The position numbers and the translations under genes were made by a program. The notes below the pieces were generated by a model. It did no database searches. It saw only the letters and a list, made by a program, of their open reading frames with translations, and was not told the origin of the DNA. Positions 1 to 8,462 of a stretch of 64,000 bases of DNA are shown in pieces (position 1 is the first letter of the stretch; each line of letters opens with the position of its first letter). The DNA comes from Bacillus sp. FJAT-50079. GTDB lineage: Bacteria; Bacillota; Bacilli; Bacillales; Bacillaceae_C. The stretch lies in the NCBI RefSeq assembly GCF_018343515.1, contig NZ_JAGYPD010000001.1, positions 186,001 through 250,000 of the forward strand, in the 5' to 3' direction.

Positions 1-88
1 GATAACTTCTTTTTTTGCAAACGATACGCTGCATATCACCTGTAAACTTAGTGATAAAATCCAAATGGAGTCTACTTAATGAATGTTT

Positions 89-487
89 TTATTTAACTTT
101 TACTTCCCTTACGAGGGTATCTAGACTTTCCAAATCATAGCCTACAATAAATTCATCTTCACTCATCAAAATAGGCGTCATCAACATGGATGGATACAGA
201 GTAAGTACATCAATAGCCTCTTCTTTATTTATTTCCCCATTTCGTATTTTCTCAAGGTATGGCAATTCTTTTTTCTTTTGCGGAAAAATGAGCTTGTACG
301 AAAATTCATCTGGGTATACTAGACTTCTAATATCTCCACCATTTCGAATAATTAATTCTTGTACTTCCTCCTTATCTATCATAAATATACTTTTTTGATC
401 AACTGGTATTGCATTATTTCTTAGCCATGACTCAATTAAATCTGATTGCGGATTCCCTGACTTGCTATAAAATCTCCACTGACTCAT
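89..487 (-). CDS. Spx/ArsC-fold protein lacking the redox cysteines
   Basis: About 132 residues with the overall pattern of the Spx/arsenate-reductase branch of the thioredoxin fold: an N-terminal beta strand and FYS turn, and a C-terminal stretch (YPSMLMTPILM...VGYDLESL) that matches the Spx segment containing the RRPIII and VGYNEDEI motifs. Where Spx has C10-x-x-C13 this protein has Asn and Ser, so a redox or arsenate-reductase role is unlikely. The ATG at 487 is preferred to that at 502 because GGAGG lies between them, 8 bases upstream of the former. It is the last complete gene of the catabolic cluster, downstream of the flavin monooxygenase. It may be a regulator or enzyme accessory; the function is unknown. 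Confidence 0.7.
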   Translation of the reverse strand: MSQWRFYSKSGNPQSDLIESWLRNNAIPVDQKSIFMIDKEEVQELIIRNGGDIRSLVYPDEFSYKLIFPQKKKELPYLEKIRNGEINKEEAIDVLTLYPSMLMTPILMSEDEFIVGYDLESLDTLVREVKVK

Positions 488-536
488 AAATAAAACCTCC
501 ATTATAATTACTTTTCGATCATTAAACTGCTTTTAT

Positions 537-1694
537 TCAATCTTTTTTAATGACAGGATTTCTAACTCCTGCTTGTTCCAATAGAGGTAAAACGGTTTCA
601 TTAAAATATGGCATCTCTTTCATATAATCGTGGAAGGTAACAAGGGTTCCAGAAACACCAGCTTTTGAAATGTTAATAAGCTTATCTGCGATTTGTTCTG
701 GTGTACCAACCAATGCATAGCCGCCCCATCCAGCAATAAAGTTTTCTCTGAATTTCTGGTTATATTCGGCTGATTGAGTTGCTGATTCAAGGTTAAATAA
801 TCTTGTGATCATATCTGTAACTTCATCATCGCCTTTTTCCCTTACAAAGTAGTTATAATACTCTTGAGCCTCTTTTTCAGTAGGGCGGCAAACTACAAAA
901 CAAGTAGTAAATGTATTGATTTCTTTTCTGTACTCTTCCCAAGCTAACTTTTTCATGGAATCAGTCCAATCTTTAGCCTGCTCCATTGATTCGATAAATG
1001 AAAAATGAAAATCGGTATACTTCGCGGCAAATTCTCTTCCTTTTTTAGAAGAACCAGCGTTGATTAAAACCGGACGCGGGTCTTGTATTGGCTTTGGTGC
1101 CTGCCACCCATCTTTAATATTAAAGAATTTTCCTTTATAATCGAAAAATTGTTCAGTCCACATCTTGATTGCAACTTCCAACCATTCTGTAGCAAATTCA
1201 TATCGGTCCTCGGTTCTTTTTTCTTCACCAAACATTGTCATTTCTCTTTCAAACCAACCCATTACCGTATTTAGACCAATTCGACCGCCAGAAATATTAT
1301 CGATGGTTGAAATCATTTTCGATGCTACAATTGGATGTATCGCTGGTAAATGGGCAGTACAGAAAAGATAAATATCCTTCGTTACCGCTGCCATTGCCGC
1401 TGACCATGATAGCGTTTCCATACAAACTCCATTAAAGTTACTTGGCCCTCCAAACCCACGCCATCTCGCAACGGGAACGATGCACTCGTACCCTGCATCC
1501 TCCATCATCTTTGCGATTTGAACATTTGTATTAAAATCGGGTGCAAATGATGTTTCTGCCAATGACATGGAGCAGGACTGATTTACGTTAGGACCAAAAA
1601 TGCCTAGCTTTAACTTATTGTCATTAAACATCGGGTTTCCAGCTTTTTTAAACTTTTCAAATGTGGTCATTTCGGAATTTGCAATCTCTATCAT
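537..1694 (-). CDS. LLM-class flavin-dependent monooxygenase, RutA/TgnB-like
   Basis: A 385-residue TIM-barrel bacterial-luciferase-family monooxygenase that would use FMNH2 and O2. It carries the RRGFGG-like RWRGFGGPSNF block, TIDNISGGRIGLN and a late GTPEQIAD motif, all typical of the pyrimidine monooxygenase RutA and related two-component enzymes that cleave N-heterocycles. Reduced flavin is probably supplied by the flavin reductase at 7866-8378 in the same operon, and the aldehyde product could be oxidised by the next gene upstream (ALDH). GGGGGAAG precedes the ATG at 1694. An alkanesulfonate- or dimethylsulfone-type monooxygenase is an alternative. The substrate is not readable from sequence. 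Confidence 0.85.
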   Translation of the reverse strand: MIEIANSEMTTFEKFKKAGNPMFNDNKLKLGIFGPNVNQSCSMSLAETSFAPDFNTNVQIAKMMEDAGYECIVPVARWRGFGGPSNFNGVCMETLSWSAAMAAVTKDIYLFCTAHLPAIHPIVASKMISTIDNISGGRIGLNTVMGWFEREMTMFGEEKRTEDRYEFATEWLEVAIKMWTEQFFDYKGKFFNIKDGWQAPKPIQDPRPVLINAGSSKKGREFAAKYTDFHFSFIESMEQAKDWTDSMKKLAWEEYRKEINTFTTCFVVCRPTEKEAQEYYNYFVREKGDDEVTDMITRLFNLESATQSAEYNQKFRENFIAGWGGYALVGTPEQIADKLINISKAGVSGTLVTFHDYMKEMPYFNETVLPLLEQAGVRNPVIKKD

Positions 1695-1720
1695 TTGTAC
1701 TTCCCCCTTAATGGATATGA

Positions 1721-3250
1721 TTATAGAACTTTAAATGGATCTGTAATGACATTACCTGTATCTACCCATACACTTTTAATTTGGGTATACGCCTCAACCG
1801 CTTGTATACCATTTTCTCTTCCAAGCCCACTTGCTTTATAACCGCCGAATGGTGACTGATAACTAATTTTTCGGTAGTTATTTATCCAAACAGTACCGGC
1901 ATTTATCTTGCCTGCCATTCTATGAGCACGCTGTACATCCTTTGTCCACACAGCTGACGCTAAACCATATTGTGTATCGTTTGCGATTTGAAGCGCCTCC
2001 TGCTCATCTTTAAATTTGATTAAACATACGACTGGTCCAAATACCTCCTCTTGAGCAATCCGCATATCATTACTGACATCACCAAAAATAGTTGGTTCAA
2101 TAAAGAAACCATTTTTCAGTTCTTCATCGCTAGGTTTTTTGCCGCCATAAACAAGTGTAGCGCCTTCTTCCTGTCCAATTTTAATGTAGCTTAATACCTT
2201 GTTATATTGTCCCTCAAAAGCTACCGTTCCCATTTCCGAATCCATATCTAGTGGATTTCCGAGTTTAATTTTGCTCGTTCTTTCTTTTAATCTATCAACA
2301 AATTCCTCATAGATCGATTCTTGGATTAATACACGAGATCCTGCCATACATGTTTGACCAGATGCAGCAAATACACCAGCAAGCACACCATTTACTGCGT
2401 TGGATAAATCCGCATCCGCAAAGATAATGTTTGGTGATTTCCCGCCCAACTCCAATGACACTTGTTTGAAGTTGTCGGCAGAATTTCTTACAATTGATTT
2501 CCCTGTCGCTGTTGAACCAGTGAAGGCAAGCTTCCTAACATCAGGATGTTGTGCCAATGCTTCTCCTGCTGGTAGACCAAATCCTGTCACAATATTTATA
2601 ACTCCAGGCGGGAAACCTGCTTCTTCCACTAATTCAGCAAATTCAAGTAAAGATGCTGGTGTTACTTCGGAAGGTTTAATCACCATTGTATTTCCGGCAG
2701 CAATTGCTGGTCCTAATTTAAACAAGGTTAATAATAATGGCGAGTTCCATGGAATAATTGCTCCAACTACACCAAGTGGTTCTCTAACGGTATAGTTAAT
2801 CATGTTCGGTACATCTATCGGTATAGTCTCACCTTGAATTTTATCTGCCAAGCCCGCATAATAGTAAAGCCAGTTAGGCAACGATTTCGTTTGCCCAAGC
2901 ATTTCCCTAATTAACTTTCCGTTATCCATTACTTCTGAGATTGCGAGTTTTTCCGCATTTTCCTTCATCAAATCACCCAGTCTTCTTAGCAACTCAGCCC
3001 TTTGGAGACCAGTAAACTTCGACCATTCACCCTTTTCAAATGCTGTTTTTGCAGCTTGTACTGCGCGGTCAATGTCTTCACTGGTACCTTCCGGTGCTCT
3101 TGCCCAAACCTTTCCAGTGAACGGATTTACCGAATCAAACATTTTACCCGAGGTACTATCGACCCACTCATTATTAATAAACATTTTATATTCTTTAATG
3201 CCCTTATAAGGTGATTCATAGATTGTTTTTGTTTTGGTTTCTGTTGCCAA
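1721..3250 (-). CDS. NAD(P)-dependent aldehyde dehydrogenase
   Basis: About 509 residues of the classic ALDH superfamily. Visible are the glycine motif FTGSTATGKS, the general-base Glu in LELGGKSPN, the catalytic Cys in SGQTCMAGSR and the EEVFGPV box. Length is normal for the family. It probably oxidises the aldehyde formed by the neighbouring flavin monooxygenase to a carboxylate, as TgnC does in trigonelline degradation. The best start is TTG at 3250, 8 bases from AAGGAG; the GTG at 3259 overlaps that ribosome binding site. It lies between a small unknown gene and the monooxygenase, in one transcription direction. Confidence 0.9.
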   Translation of the reverse strand: MATETKTKTIYESPYKGIKEYKMFINNEWVDSTSGKMFDSVNPFTGKVWARAPEGTSEDIDRAVQAAKTAFEKGEWSKFTGLQRAELLRRLGDLMKENAEKLAISEVMDNGKLIREMLGQTKSLPNWLYYYAGLADKIQGETIPIDVPNMINYTVREPLGVVGAIIPWNSPLLLTLFKLGPAIAAGNTMVIKPSEVTPASLLEFAELVEEAGFPPGVINIVTGFGLPAGEALAQHPDVRKLAFTGSTATGKSIVRNSADNFKQVSLELGGKSPNIIFADADLSNAVNGVLAGVFAASGQTCMAGSRVLIQESIYEEFVDRLKERTSKIKLGNPLDMDSEMGTVAFEGQYNKVLSYIKIGQEEGATLVYGGKKPSDEELKNGFFIEPTIFGDVSNDMRIAQEEVFGPVVCLIKFKDEQEALQIANDTQYGLASAVWTKDVQRAHRMAGKINAGTVWINNYRKISYQSPFGGYKASGLGRENGIQAVEAYTQIKSVWVDTGNVITDPFKVL

Positions 3251-3301
3251 TTTAACCACTCCTTAATTAAGATTAAATTATTGTAAAACTTTCAAATTAC
3301 C

Positions 3302-3610
3302 TTAGAAGCATTCTCTTTTTAATGAATATTGTCCTGAATAATGTATGCATTCCCAAAAATTTGTTAGACTATCAGAAACACCACCCTTTCCAAATTTAAT
3401 CCTTTGATTAGTTGTATTTTCCTCGTTTATATAAATGAGAAATTCAATAATCACTTTTCTTCTTTCTATTACATTAAAAAAGTTCTTTTCAAAAAACCAT
3501 CTGTCAATAACATTATAAATTCCACGATTAATATCAAAATTGTTGATACAATACTGCGCAAAATAAAGATCGGGATAATGAATAACTGTTCTTTCGGTTA
3601 ACATATTCAT
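3302..3610 (-). CDS. Small protein of unknown function in catabolic operon
   Basis: A 102-residue protein not assigned to any family. It is rich in aromatic and Asn/Ile residues, has no signal peptide or clear membrane segment, and ends in ...KRECF with Cys at positions 21, 86 and 101 (approximately). GGGGAAA sits about 6-8 bases upstream of the ATG, and the gene lies 20 bases after the HMG-CoA-lyase-like gene and about 50 before the ALDH, so it is probably translated as part of the operon. It could be a small enzyme subunit or an NTF2/SnoaL-like fragment, but that is a guess. Confidence 0.5.
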   Translation of the reverse strand: MNMLTERTVIHYPDLYFAQYCINNFDINRGIYNVIDRWFFEKNFFNVIERRKVIIEFLIYINEENTTNQRIKFGKGGVSDSLTNFWECIHYSGQYSLKRECF

Positions 3611-3630
3611 AAAAATTTCCCCTTTTTAAA

Positions 3631-4536
3631 TTAAATATTAATCGTCTTTTGTTTCACTTTATATACTTGACTATCAACTTCACAATGCAATGATTGAAAT
3701 AACTTTTGTGTTACCTCTAATATTTTTTCCTCATTTATGTTTGTTTTAATGTTCATTTCCGCCATCATATTCAATACATCTTCCGTGGCAATATTTCCGG
3801 AAGCATTCGGTGCATAGGGACACCCCCCCAACCCTCCAATGCTAGCATCAAAGTGGGTTATTCCCCCCTCCAAACCAGCAACAATATTTGCCAACCCGCG
3901 ACCATAAGTATTATGAAAGTGGAGTTCAAATAAAATATGTGGATATAGTTTTGTAATTACTTTCATCCATTCGCTAACCTGTCTAGGATTTGCTACCCCT
4001 ATCGTGTCGCAAAAACCTATACGCTTTGCGCCATTTTCGGCAAGTCTCTCTACTATATTAACAATTTCGTCCAACTCAACCTTCTCTTGAAATGGACATC
4101 CAAAAGCGACCGAAATTGATACTCGTGCCTTCATTTGATCTCGTTCTGTTATGTTAAGCAGGCGAATGGTTTCCTGTATAGAGGCCTCTGTATCTCTATT
4201 TAAATTTTTGAGATTATGACCGTCTGTTGCTGACATAACAAGCGTTACCCCGTCGACACCAACCTCTTTTGCTCTGTTGTAACCAACTTCATTCGGTACT
4301 AACGCGAACATCGTTGCAGGTAAATCTCGTACTTTTTTAATTACTTCCTCCGCATCCGCTAAGTTTGGAATCCATTTAGGATGAACAAAAGATGTTGCTT
4401 CTATTTCAGTTACTCCTGCCTCAACTAACCCTTTAATTAAATCTATTTTTTTACTTGTTTCCAAGTTTTTCTCTATGTTCTGTAATCCGTCACGAGGCCC
4501 TACTTCTACAATATTTACTTCAATTGGGAATCCCAT
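3631..4536 (-). CDS. HMG-CoA-lyase-like (HMGL/DRE-TIM) enzyme
   Basis: A 301-residue DRE-TIM metallolyase. It has the N-terminal VGPRDGLQN motif (catalytic Arg-Asp), the HFHNTYG metal-binding His pair near residue 205 and the HMGL signature GLGGCPYAPNASGN with its lid Cys. Such enzymes cleave 3-hydroxy-3-methylglutaryl-CoA or related tertiary hydroxyacyl-CoAs to acetyl-CoA plus a keto acid. In this operon, after a CoA-transferase and a LeuCD-like hydro-lyase, a citramalyl-CoA-type or related substrate is as likely as HMG-CoA itself. AAAGGAGGCG precedes the ATG at 4536. The B. subtilis counterpart is YngG. Confidence 0.85.
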   Translation of the reverse strand: MGFPIEVNIVEVGPRDGLQNIEKNLETSKKIDLIKGLVEAGVTEIEATSFVHPKWIPNLADAEEVIKKVRDLPATMFALVPNEVGYNRAKEVGVDGVTLVMSATDGHNLKNLNRDTEASIQETIRLLNITERDQMKARVSISVAFGCPFQEKVELDEIVNIVERLAENGAKRIGFCDTIGVANPRQVSEWMKVITKLYPHILFELHFHNTYGRGLANIVAGLEGGITHFDASIGGLGGCPYAPNASGNIATEDVLNMMAEMNIKTNINEEKILEVTQKLFQSLHCEVDSQVYKVKQKTINI

Positions 4537-4572
4537 GTTACGCCTCCTTTTACGGCCATTCTTTTGCTTAAC

Positions 4573-5196
4573 TTAAATAGAAGGGCTTAAATAACTTGGA
4601 CGTTCTCTTTCATACCGTTCAATTTGATGAAGAGACTGTATCGTCATATCAATATCATTCCAACCATTTAAGAACTTAGTTTTTAAATGTGGGTTTATAT
4701 TAAACACAATTGTACTTCCGCTATTTTCATTTGTAATTATTTCCTTTTCCAAATCAATCTTTAAATATAATCCACCATCCACTTTTGACTCTGCATCAAA
4801 TAAATAATCAACGACCCGCTCATTCAGTTCAACTAGCAGTATGCCGTTTTTGCTGCAATTTATTTTAAAAATGTCTGCAAAGGATTCTGCAATAATGACT
4901 TTAAAGCCAAAATCTTTTAACGCCCACACTGCATTTTCATGCGAAGAACCAATTCCAAAGTTCTTTTTTGTTAATAAAATACTTGAATTTGCATATTCTT
5001 CTCTATTTAATACAAAATCTTCCTTTTTATTTCCCTTATTATCAAAGCGCCAGTCATACATGAGAAATTGATCAAATCCATTTCTCTCAATCCGCTTCAA
5101 AAACTCCTTAGGAATAATAATGTCTGTATCAATATTGGATCTTGGAAGTGGGGCAACTAATCCCGTCGTAATTGTGAAAGGTTCGATGATAATCAC
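4573..5196 (-). CDS. LeuD-like hydro-lyase small subunit
   Basis: About 204-207 residues matching the swivelling small subunit of isopropylmalate isomerase and related dehydratases: IDTDIIIPKEFLKRIERNGF, NFGIGSSHENAVWALKDFGF and FKVIIAESFADIFKINCSKNG. It pairs with the LeuC-like gene 7 bases upstream. Because no leuA or leuB is nearby and the neighbours are catabolic, the complex probably hydrates or isomerises a C5-C7 branched dicarboxylate (citraconate/citramalate or dimethylmalate type) rather than serving leucine synthesis. Start is uncertain: GTG at 5196 coincides with the GAGGTG ribosome binding site, whereas homology begins at an ATC codon near 5187. Confidence 0.85.
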   Translation of the reverse strand: MIIIEPFTITTGLVAPLPRSNIDTDIIIPKEFLKRIERNGFDQFLMYDWRFDNKGNKKEDFVLNREEYANSSILLTKKNFGIGSSHENAVWALKDFGFKVIIAESFADIFKINCSKNGILLVELNERVVDYLFDAESKVDGGLYLKIDLEKEIITNENSGSTIVFNINPHLKTKFLNGWNDIDMTIQSLHQIERYERERPSYLSPSI

Positions 5197-5203
5197 CTCA
5201 TTT

Positions 5204-6607
5204 TTAATTTACTTGCCACTCGCGAACATCTATAAAGCGCCCCTTTATTGCAGCAGCTGCGGCCATTAAAGGACTAACAAGATGACTTCGACCGCCTTTT
5301 CCTTGTCTTCCTTCAAAATTTCGATTTGAAGTGGATGCGCACCGTTCACCCTCTTTTAAATAGTCCGGATTCATTCCCAGACACATACTGCACCCAGGTT
5401 CCCGCCATTCAAATCCGGCTTCTTTAAAAATGACATCCAAGCCTTCTTCTTCTGCTTTTCTTTTTACATGATAGGAGCCAGGTACAACAATTGCATGTAT
5501 CCCTTCATGCACCTTATATCCCTTAACAATCTTGGATGCTAACCGTAAATCTTCGATACGTGAATTTGTACAGGAACCTATGAATACTTTATCGATACAT
5601 AAGCTATTGATAGATTGATTTTCACTAACTCCCATGTAATCTAATATTTTCGTATATTCACTGTGGGTTAAATTTTGAGAAACCTCCTTATAGGAAGGGA
5701 TCTTTTCCCCTATTGAAATAACTTGCCCAGGGTTCGTCCCCCAAGTAATCTGCGGTTTAATATCAGAAACATTTATACTTATAGATTGGTCATACTGGGC
5801 ATCGTCATCGCTTTTAAGTTGCTTCCAAAAAGAGAGCGCTTCTTCCCATTGATCACCTTTTGGTGTAAACTTTCTATCCTTTAAATATTTAAAGGTTACT
5901 TCATCAGGTGCAATCATAGCCGATCGTGCACCTGCTTCTATCGCCATATTACAAAGTGTCATCCGGGCTTCCATTGACATTTTTTCAATGGCCTCTCCCG
6001 TAAATTCCAATACAAAACCTGATCCACCATTTGTACCTATTGTTCTAATAATGTATAAAATAATATCTTTACTCGTAATATTGTCTTTTAAATCTCCCTT
6101 TAATTGGATATGCATAGTCTTTGGTTTCGTTTGTGGCAATGTTTGTGTTGCAAGGACATGGGTAATCTCACTTGAGCCAATCCCAAATGCAAGTGCACCA
6201 AAAGCACCATGTGTGGATGTATGACTATCACCACATACAATCGTTTTTCCCGGTAAAGTTAAACCAAGTTCCGGTCCAATGACATGGACAATTCCGTTAT
6301 CTTGATGATTTAAATCAAATATGGGAATGTTGAACTCTTCGCAATTCCGTTGCAAAAACTCAACCTGTTTTCTAGATAAATAATCTTTAATCGGTTCATC
6401 TCGATCTTTTGTGGGTACATTATGATCTGCGGTGGCAAACGTTAAATCAGGACGTCTAACTTTTCTGTTTTGCTCCCTTAATAAGGAAAATGCTTGTGGT
6501 GAAGTAACTTCATGAATGAGGTGTAGATCTATATAAAGCAAATCTTGATCTTGTGAAGAGTCGACGATGTGTAGATCCCATACTTTATCAAATAATGTTT
6601 TAGATAT
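5204..6607 (-). CDS. LeuC-like hydro-lyase large subunit, probable non-AUG start
   Basis: Aconitase-family large subunit. The [4Fe-4S] cysteines are visible in IGSCTNSR and in GCSMCLG, and CGDSHTSTHGAFGALAFGIG and TSNRNFEGRQG are intact. The first AUG/GUG/UUG-type codon is TTG at 6541, but that would remove about 22 residues that clearly match LeuC N-termini (SKTLFDKVWDLHIV...). Reading back, these run in frame to ATA at 6607, 7 bases after AGGAGG; ATT codons at 6610 and 6613 are alternatives. No ATG or GTG exists before the upstream stop. With ATA the length is 467 residues, normal for the family. It acts with the LeuD-like protein immediately downstream. Confidence 0.8.
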   Translation of the reverse strand: MSKTLFDKVWDLHIVDSSQDQDLLYIDLHLIHEVTSPQAFSLLREQNRKVRRPDLTFATADHNVPTKDRDEPIKDYLSRKQVEFLQRNCEEFNIPIFDLNHQDNGIVHVIGPELGLTLPGKTIVCGDSHTSTHGAFGALAFGIGSSEITHVLATQTLPQTKPKTMHIQLKGDLKDNITSKDIILYIIRTIGTNGGSGFVLEFTGEAIEKMSMEARMTLCNMAIEAGARSAMIAPDEVTFKYLKDRKFTPKGDQWEEALSFWKQLKSDDDAQYDQSISINVSDIKPQITWGTNPGQVISIGEKIPSYKEVSQNLTHSEYTKILDYMGVSENQSINSLCIDKVFIGSCTNSRIEDLRLASKIVKGYKVHEGIHAIVVPGSYHVKRKAEEEGLDVIFKEAGFEWREPGCSMCLGMNPDYLKEGERCASTSNRNFEGRQGKGGRSHLVSPLMAAAAAIKGRFIDVREWQVN

Positions 6608-6622
6608 AATAATCCCTCCTCT
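6605..6622 (-). promoter_or_regulatory. Ribosome binding site deciding a non-AUG start
   Basis: On the minus strand AGGAGGG is followed directly by ATT ATT ATA TCT AAA, and the LeuC family N-terminus begins at this TCT AAA (Ser-Lys). The 7-base spacing points to ATA; ATT at 6610 is next best. The upstream CoA-transferase gene stops at 6626-6628, so no longer N-terminus is possible. Confidence 0.65.
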
Positions 6623-6625
6623 TTT

Positions 6626-7825
6626 TTACACAATGCCGTTTTCCTTTAAAACCATTTGTTCAGTCTCATCAAATCCAAGTTTTTCTAGTATTTCTGCATT
6701 ATGTTCACCTAATTCAGGTCCAAGAGAGTTTATTATCCCCGGTGTTTCACTTAACTTTGGTACAATCCCTGGTACTTTAATGTTGTTGCCATCCTTCATC
6801 TCTTTTTCGATGATCATGTCACGTTCTATATAATGTGGATCATCAACGATATCTTCCACACTGTAAATTTTCCCGCACGGTACATTAGCCTCATCTAAAA
6901 CTTCCAAAACTTGATCTAGCGTATGCTGTATTGTCCAATTCTCGATTAATTTGTCTATCTCTTTGGAATGCTTTACACGACCTTGGTTGTCAGCGTACCT
7001 AACATCATTAGCTGCCGCTTCTTCGTTAATTGCCTTCATTAATCGATTAAAAATACTGTCGCCATTTCCTGCAATAATGACATATTTGCCATCTGAGCAT
7101 TTGTATGTATTTGATGGCGCAATTCCTGCAAGGGAACTTCCTGTTCTTTCCCTAATAAAATTAGAAAAGTTATATTCCGGTAATAGACCTTCCATCACAC
7201 TGAAAACGGATTCATAAAGTGCTACATCAATAAATTGACCAGTCCCGTTATTTACATCGCGATAATATATTGCCATTAGTGCCCCAATCGCACCGTATAA
7301 AGCAGCCAATGAATCTCCTAAACTTATACCTACTCGAACCGGTGCACGATCAGGATAACCGGTTAAATACCGCAAACCTCCCATGGATTCACCAATCGAA
7401 CCAAATCCAGGCTTATCCTTATAAGGTCCCGACTGTCCATACCCTGAAACTCTTACCATTATTAGATGGGGATTTATTTTCTTTAGATCCTCCCAACCAA
7501 TTCCCCATTTTTCCAATGTTCCAGGACGAAAGTTTTCTATTAATATATCAATATCCCTAACTAGCTTTTTTATAATTTCTTGTCCTTCTTTGGATTTTAA
7601 ATTTAAAGTTAATGATTTCTTATTTCTCGATTGCACATACCACCATAAGGACGTGTCTTGATGCAAAATTCGCCAATTTCTAAGTGGATCCCCTTTTTCA
7701 GGTGATTCGACTTTAATTACTTCAGCTCCAAATTCTGCCAATATTTTTGAAGCAAAAGGACCCGCAATTAATGTTCCCAATTCAAGCACTTTTACATTTT
7801 TTAGTGGAGTTTCTTTACTTTCCAT
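6626..7825 (-). CDS. CaiB/BaiF family CoA-transferase
   Basis: A 399-residue type III CoA-transferase. The N-terminus (VKVLELGTLIAGPFASKILAEFGAEVIKVE) is diagnostic, the catalytic Asp is expected in the LKSKEGQEII...RPGTLEKWG to GRY region, and GSIGESMGGLRYLTGYPDR is typical of the family. It transfers CoA from a donor such as succinyl- or acetyl-CoA to a carboxylic acid. Here it probably activates the acid made by the LeuCD-like enzyme so that the HMGL-like lyase can cleave it. AAGGTGAG precedes the ATG. The gene ends 18 bases before the LeuC-like start. Confidence 0.9.
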   Translation of the reverse strand: MESKETPLKNVKVLELGTLIAGPFASKILAEFGAEVIKVESPEKGDPLRNWRILHQDTSLWWYVQSRNKKSLTLNLKSKEGQEIIKKLVRDIDILIENFRPGTLEKWGIGWEDLKKINPHLIMVRVSGYGQSGPYKDKPGFGSIGESMGGLRYLTGYPDRAPVRVGISLGDSLAALYGAIGALMAIYYRDVNNGTGQFIDVALYESVFSVMEGLLPEYNFSNFIRERTGSSLAGIAPSNTYKCSDGKYVIIAGNGDSIFNRLMKAINEEAAANDVRYADNQGRVKHSKEIDKLIENWTIQHTLDQVLEVLDEANVPCGKIYSVEDIVDDPHYIERDMIIEKEMKDGNNIKVPGIVPKLSETPGIINSLGPELGEHNAEILEKLGFDETEQMVLKENGIV

Positions 7826-7865
7826 AAGCTCACCTTCTATTAATTATATTTTCGTCCACTAATTA

Positions 7866-8378
7866 TTAAGCATTTTTTACCCAATTAGAAGGTATGTGCC
7901 CCATTTCTCGCTTGTAATATAACATCGGTGTATCGCTTAGTTTTTCCAATTCTGTCACCTGTCCAACGATTATGATATGATCTCCGGCATCTATTTGTTG
8001 AATTGTCTTACATTCCATGATCCCATATACTTCATTGAGCAGCGGCAATCCATAATTCGATACACGCCAATCTATCTGTTCAAAGCGCTCATCTTTATCT
8101 TTACTGGCGAACACTTTACAAGCTTTTGTATTACTTCCGTCCAGAATATTAACAGCAAATTTCTTAGCTTTTATATAGGTATCAAATTCTGTTGCATTCT
8201 TTCTGATTGACCATAATATGAGCAATGGATCAATCGATACAGATGAAAAGGAATTAACCGTCATTCCTACTGGCTTATTCTCATTGTCAAATGTAGTTAT
8301 TACGGTTACACCGGTCGGATAGCAACCCATTATTTCCTTAAATTTGCTAACTTTCCCTTGGTTGGTTCCCATAATCAT
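7866..8378 (-). CDS. Flavin reductase (HpaC/RutF-like split-barrel)
   Basis: A 170-residue flavin reductase-like FMN-binding split barrel protein: GCYPTGVTVITT, GMTVNSFSSVSIDPLLILWSI, a FAVNIL strand and GDHIIIVGQV are classical. It would reduce FMN or FAD with NAD(P)H and deliver it to the flavin monooxygenase at 537-1694, making a two-component oxygenase; the two genes frame the operon. Two in-frame ATGs (8378 and 8372) follow GGAGG by 3 and 9 bases, so 8372 may be the real start. It is the first structural gene, downstream of a cre site and an inverted repeat. Confidence 0.9.
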   Translation of the reverse strand: MIMGTNQGKVSKFKEIMGCYPTGVTVITTFDNENKPVGMTVNSFSSVSIDPLLILWSIRKNATEFDTYIKAKKFAVNILDGSNTKACKVFASKDKDERFEQIDWRVSNYGLPLLNEVYGIMECKTIQQIDAGDHIIIVGQVTELEKLSDTPMLYYKREMGHIPSNWVKNA

Positions 8379-8438
8379 TTACCTCCATGTATTTTATAAA
8401 TAAGGGGAAAACCCCAAACCCTTCTGAGTTCAACAAAT

Positions 8439-8452
8439 TGTTAACGCTTACA
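8439..8452 (-). promoter_or_regulatory. cre site (CcpA box)
   Basis: The minus strand reads TGTAAGCGTTAACA, which fits the Bacillus cre consensus TGNAANCGNWNNCA at every fixed position. It lies about 60 bases upstream of the flavin reductase start, so the catabolic operon is probably under carbon catabolite repression. Inferred from the motif alone. Confidence 0.6.
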
Positions 8453-8462
8453 TAACTTACAA

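Noticed and set aside
1-88. Open minus-strand frame running in from the window edge after the Spx-like gene
   Set aside because: About 29 codons are open but no start codon with a ribosome binding site or recognisable motif is present, so no gene is claimed.
2400-2795. 131-codon ORF antisense to the aldehyde dehydrogenase gene
   Set aside because: It lies wholly inside a well-supported gene, with no ribosome binding site or domain; it is a shadow of that reading frame.
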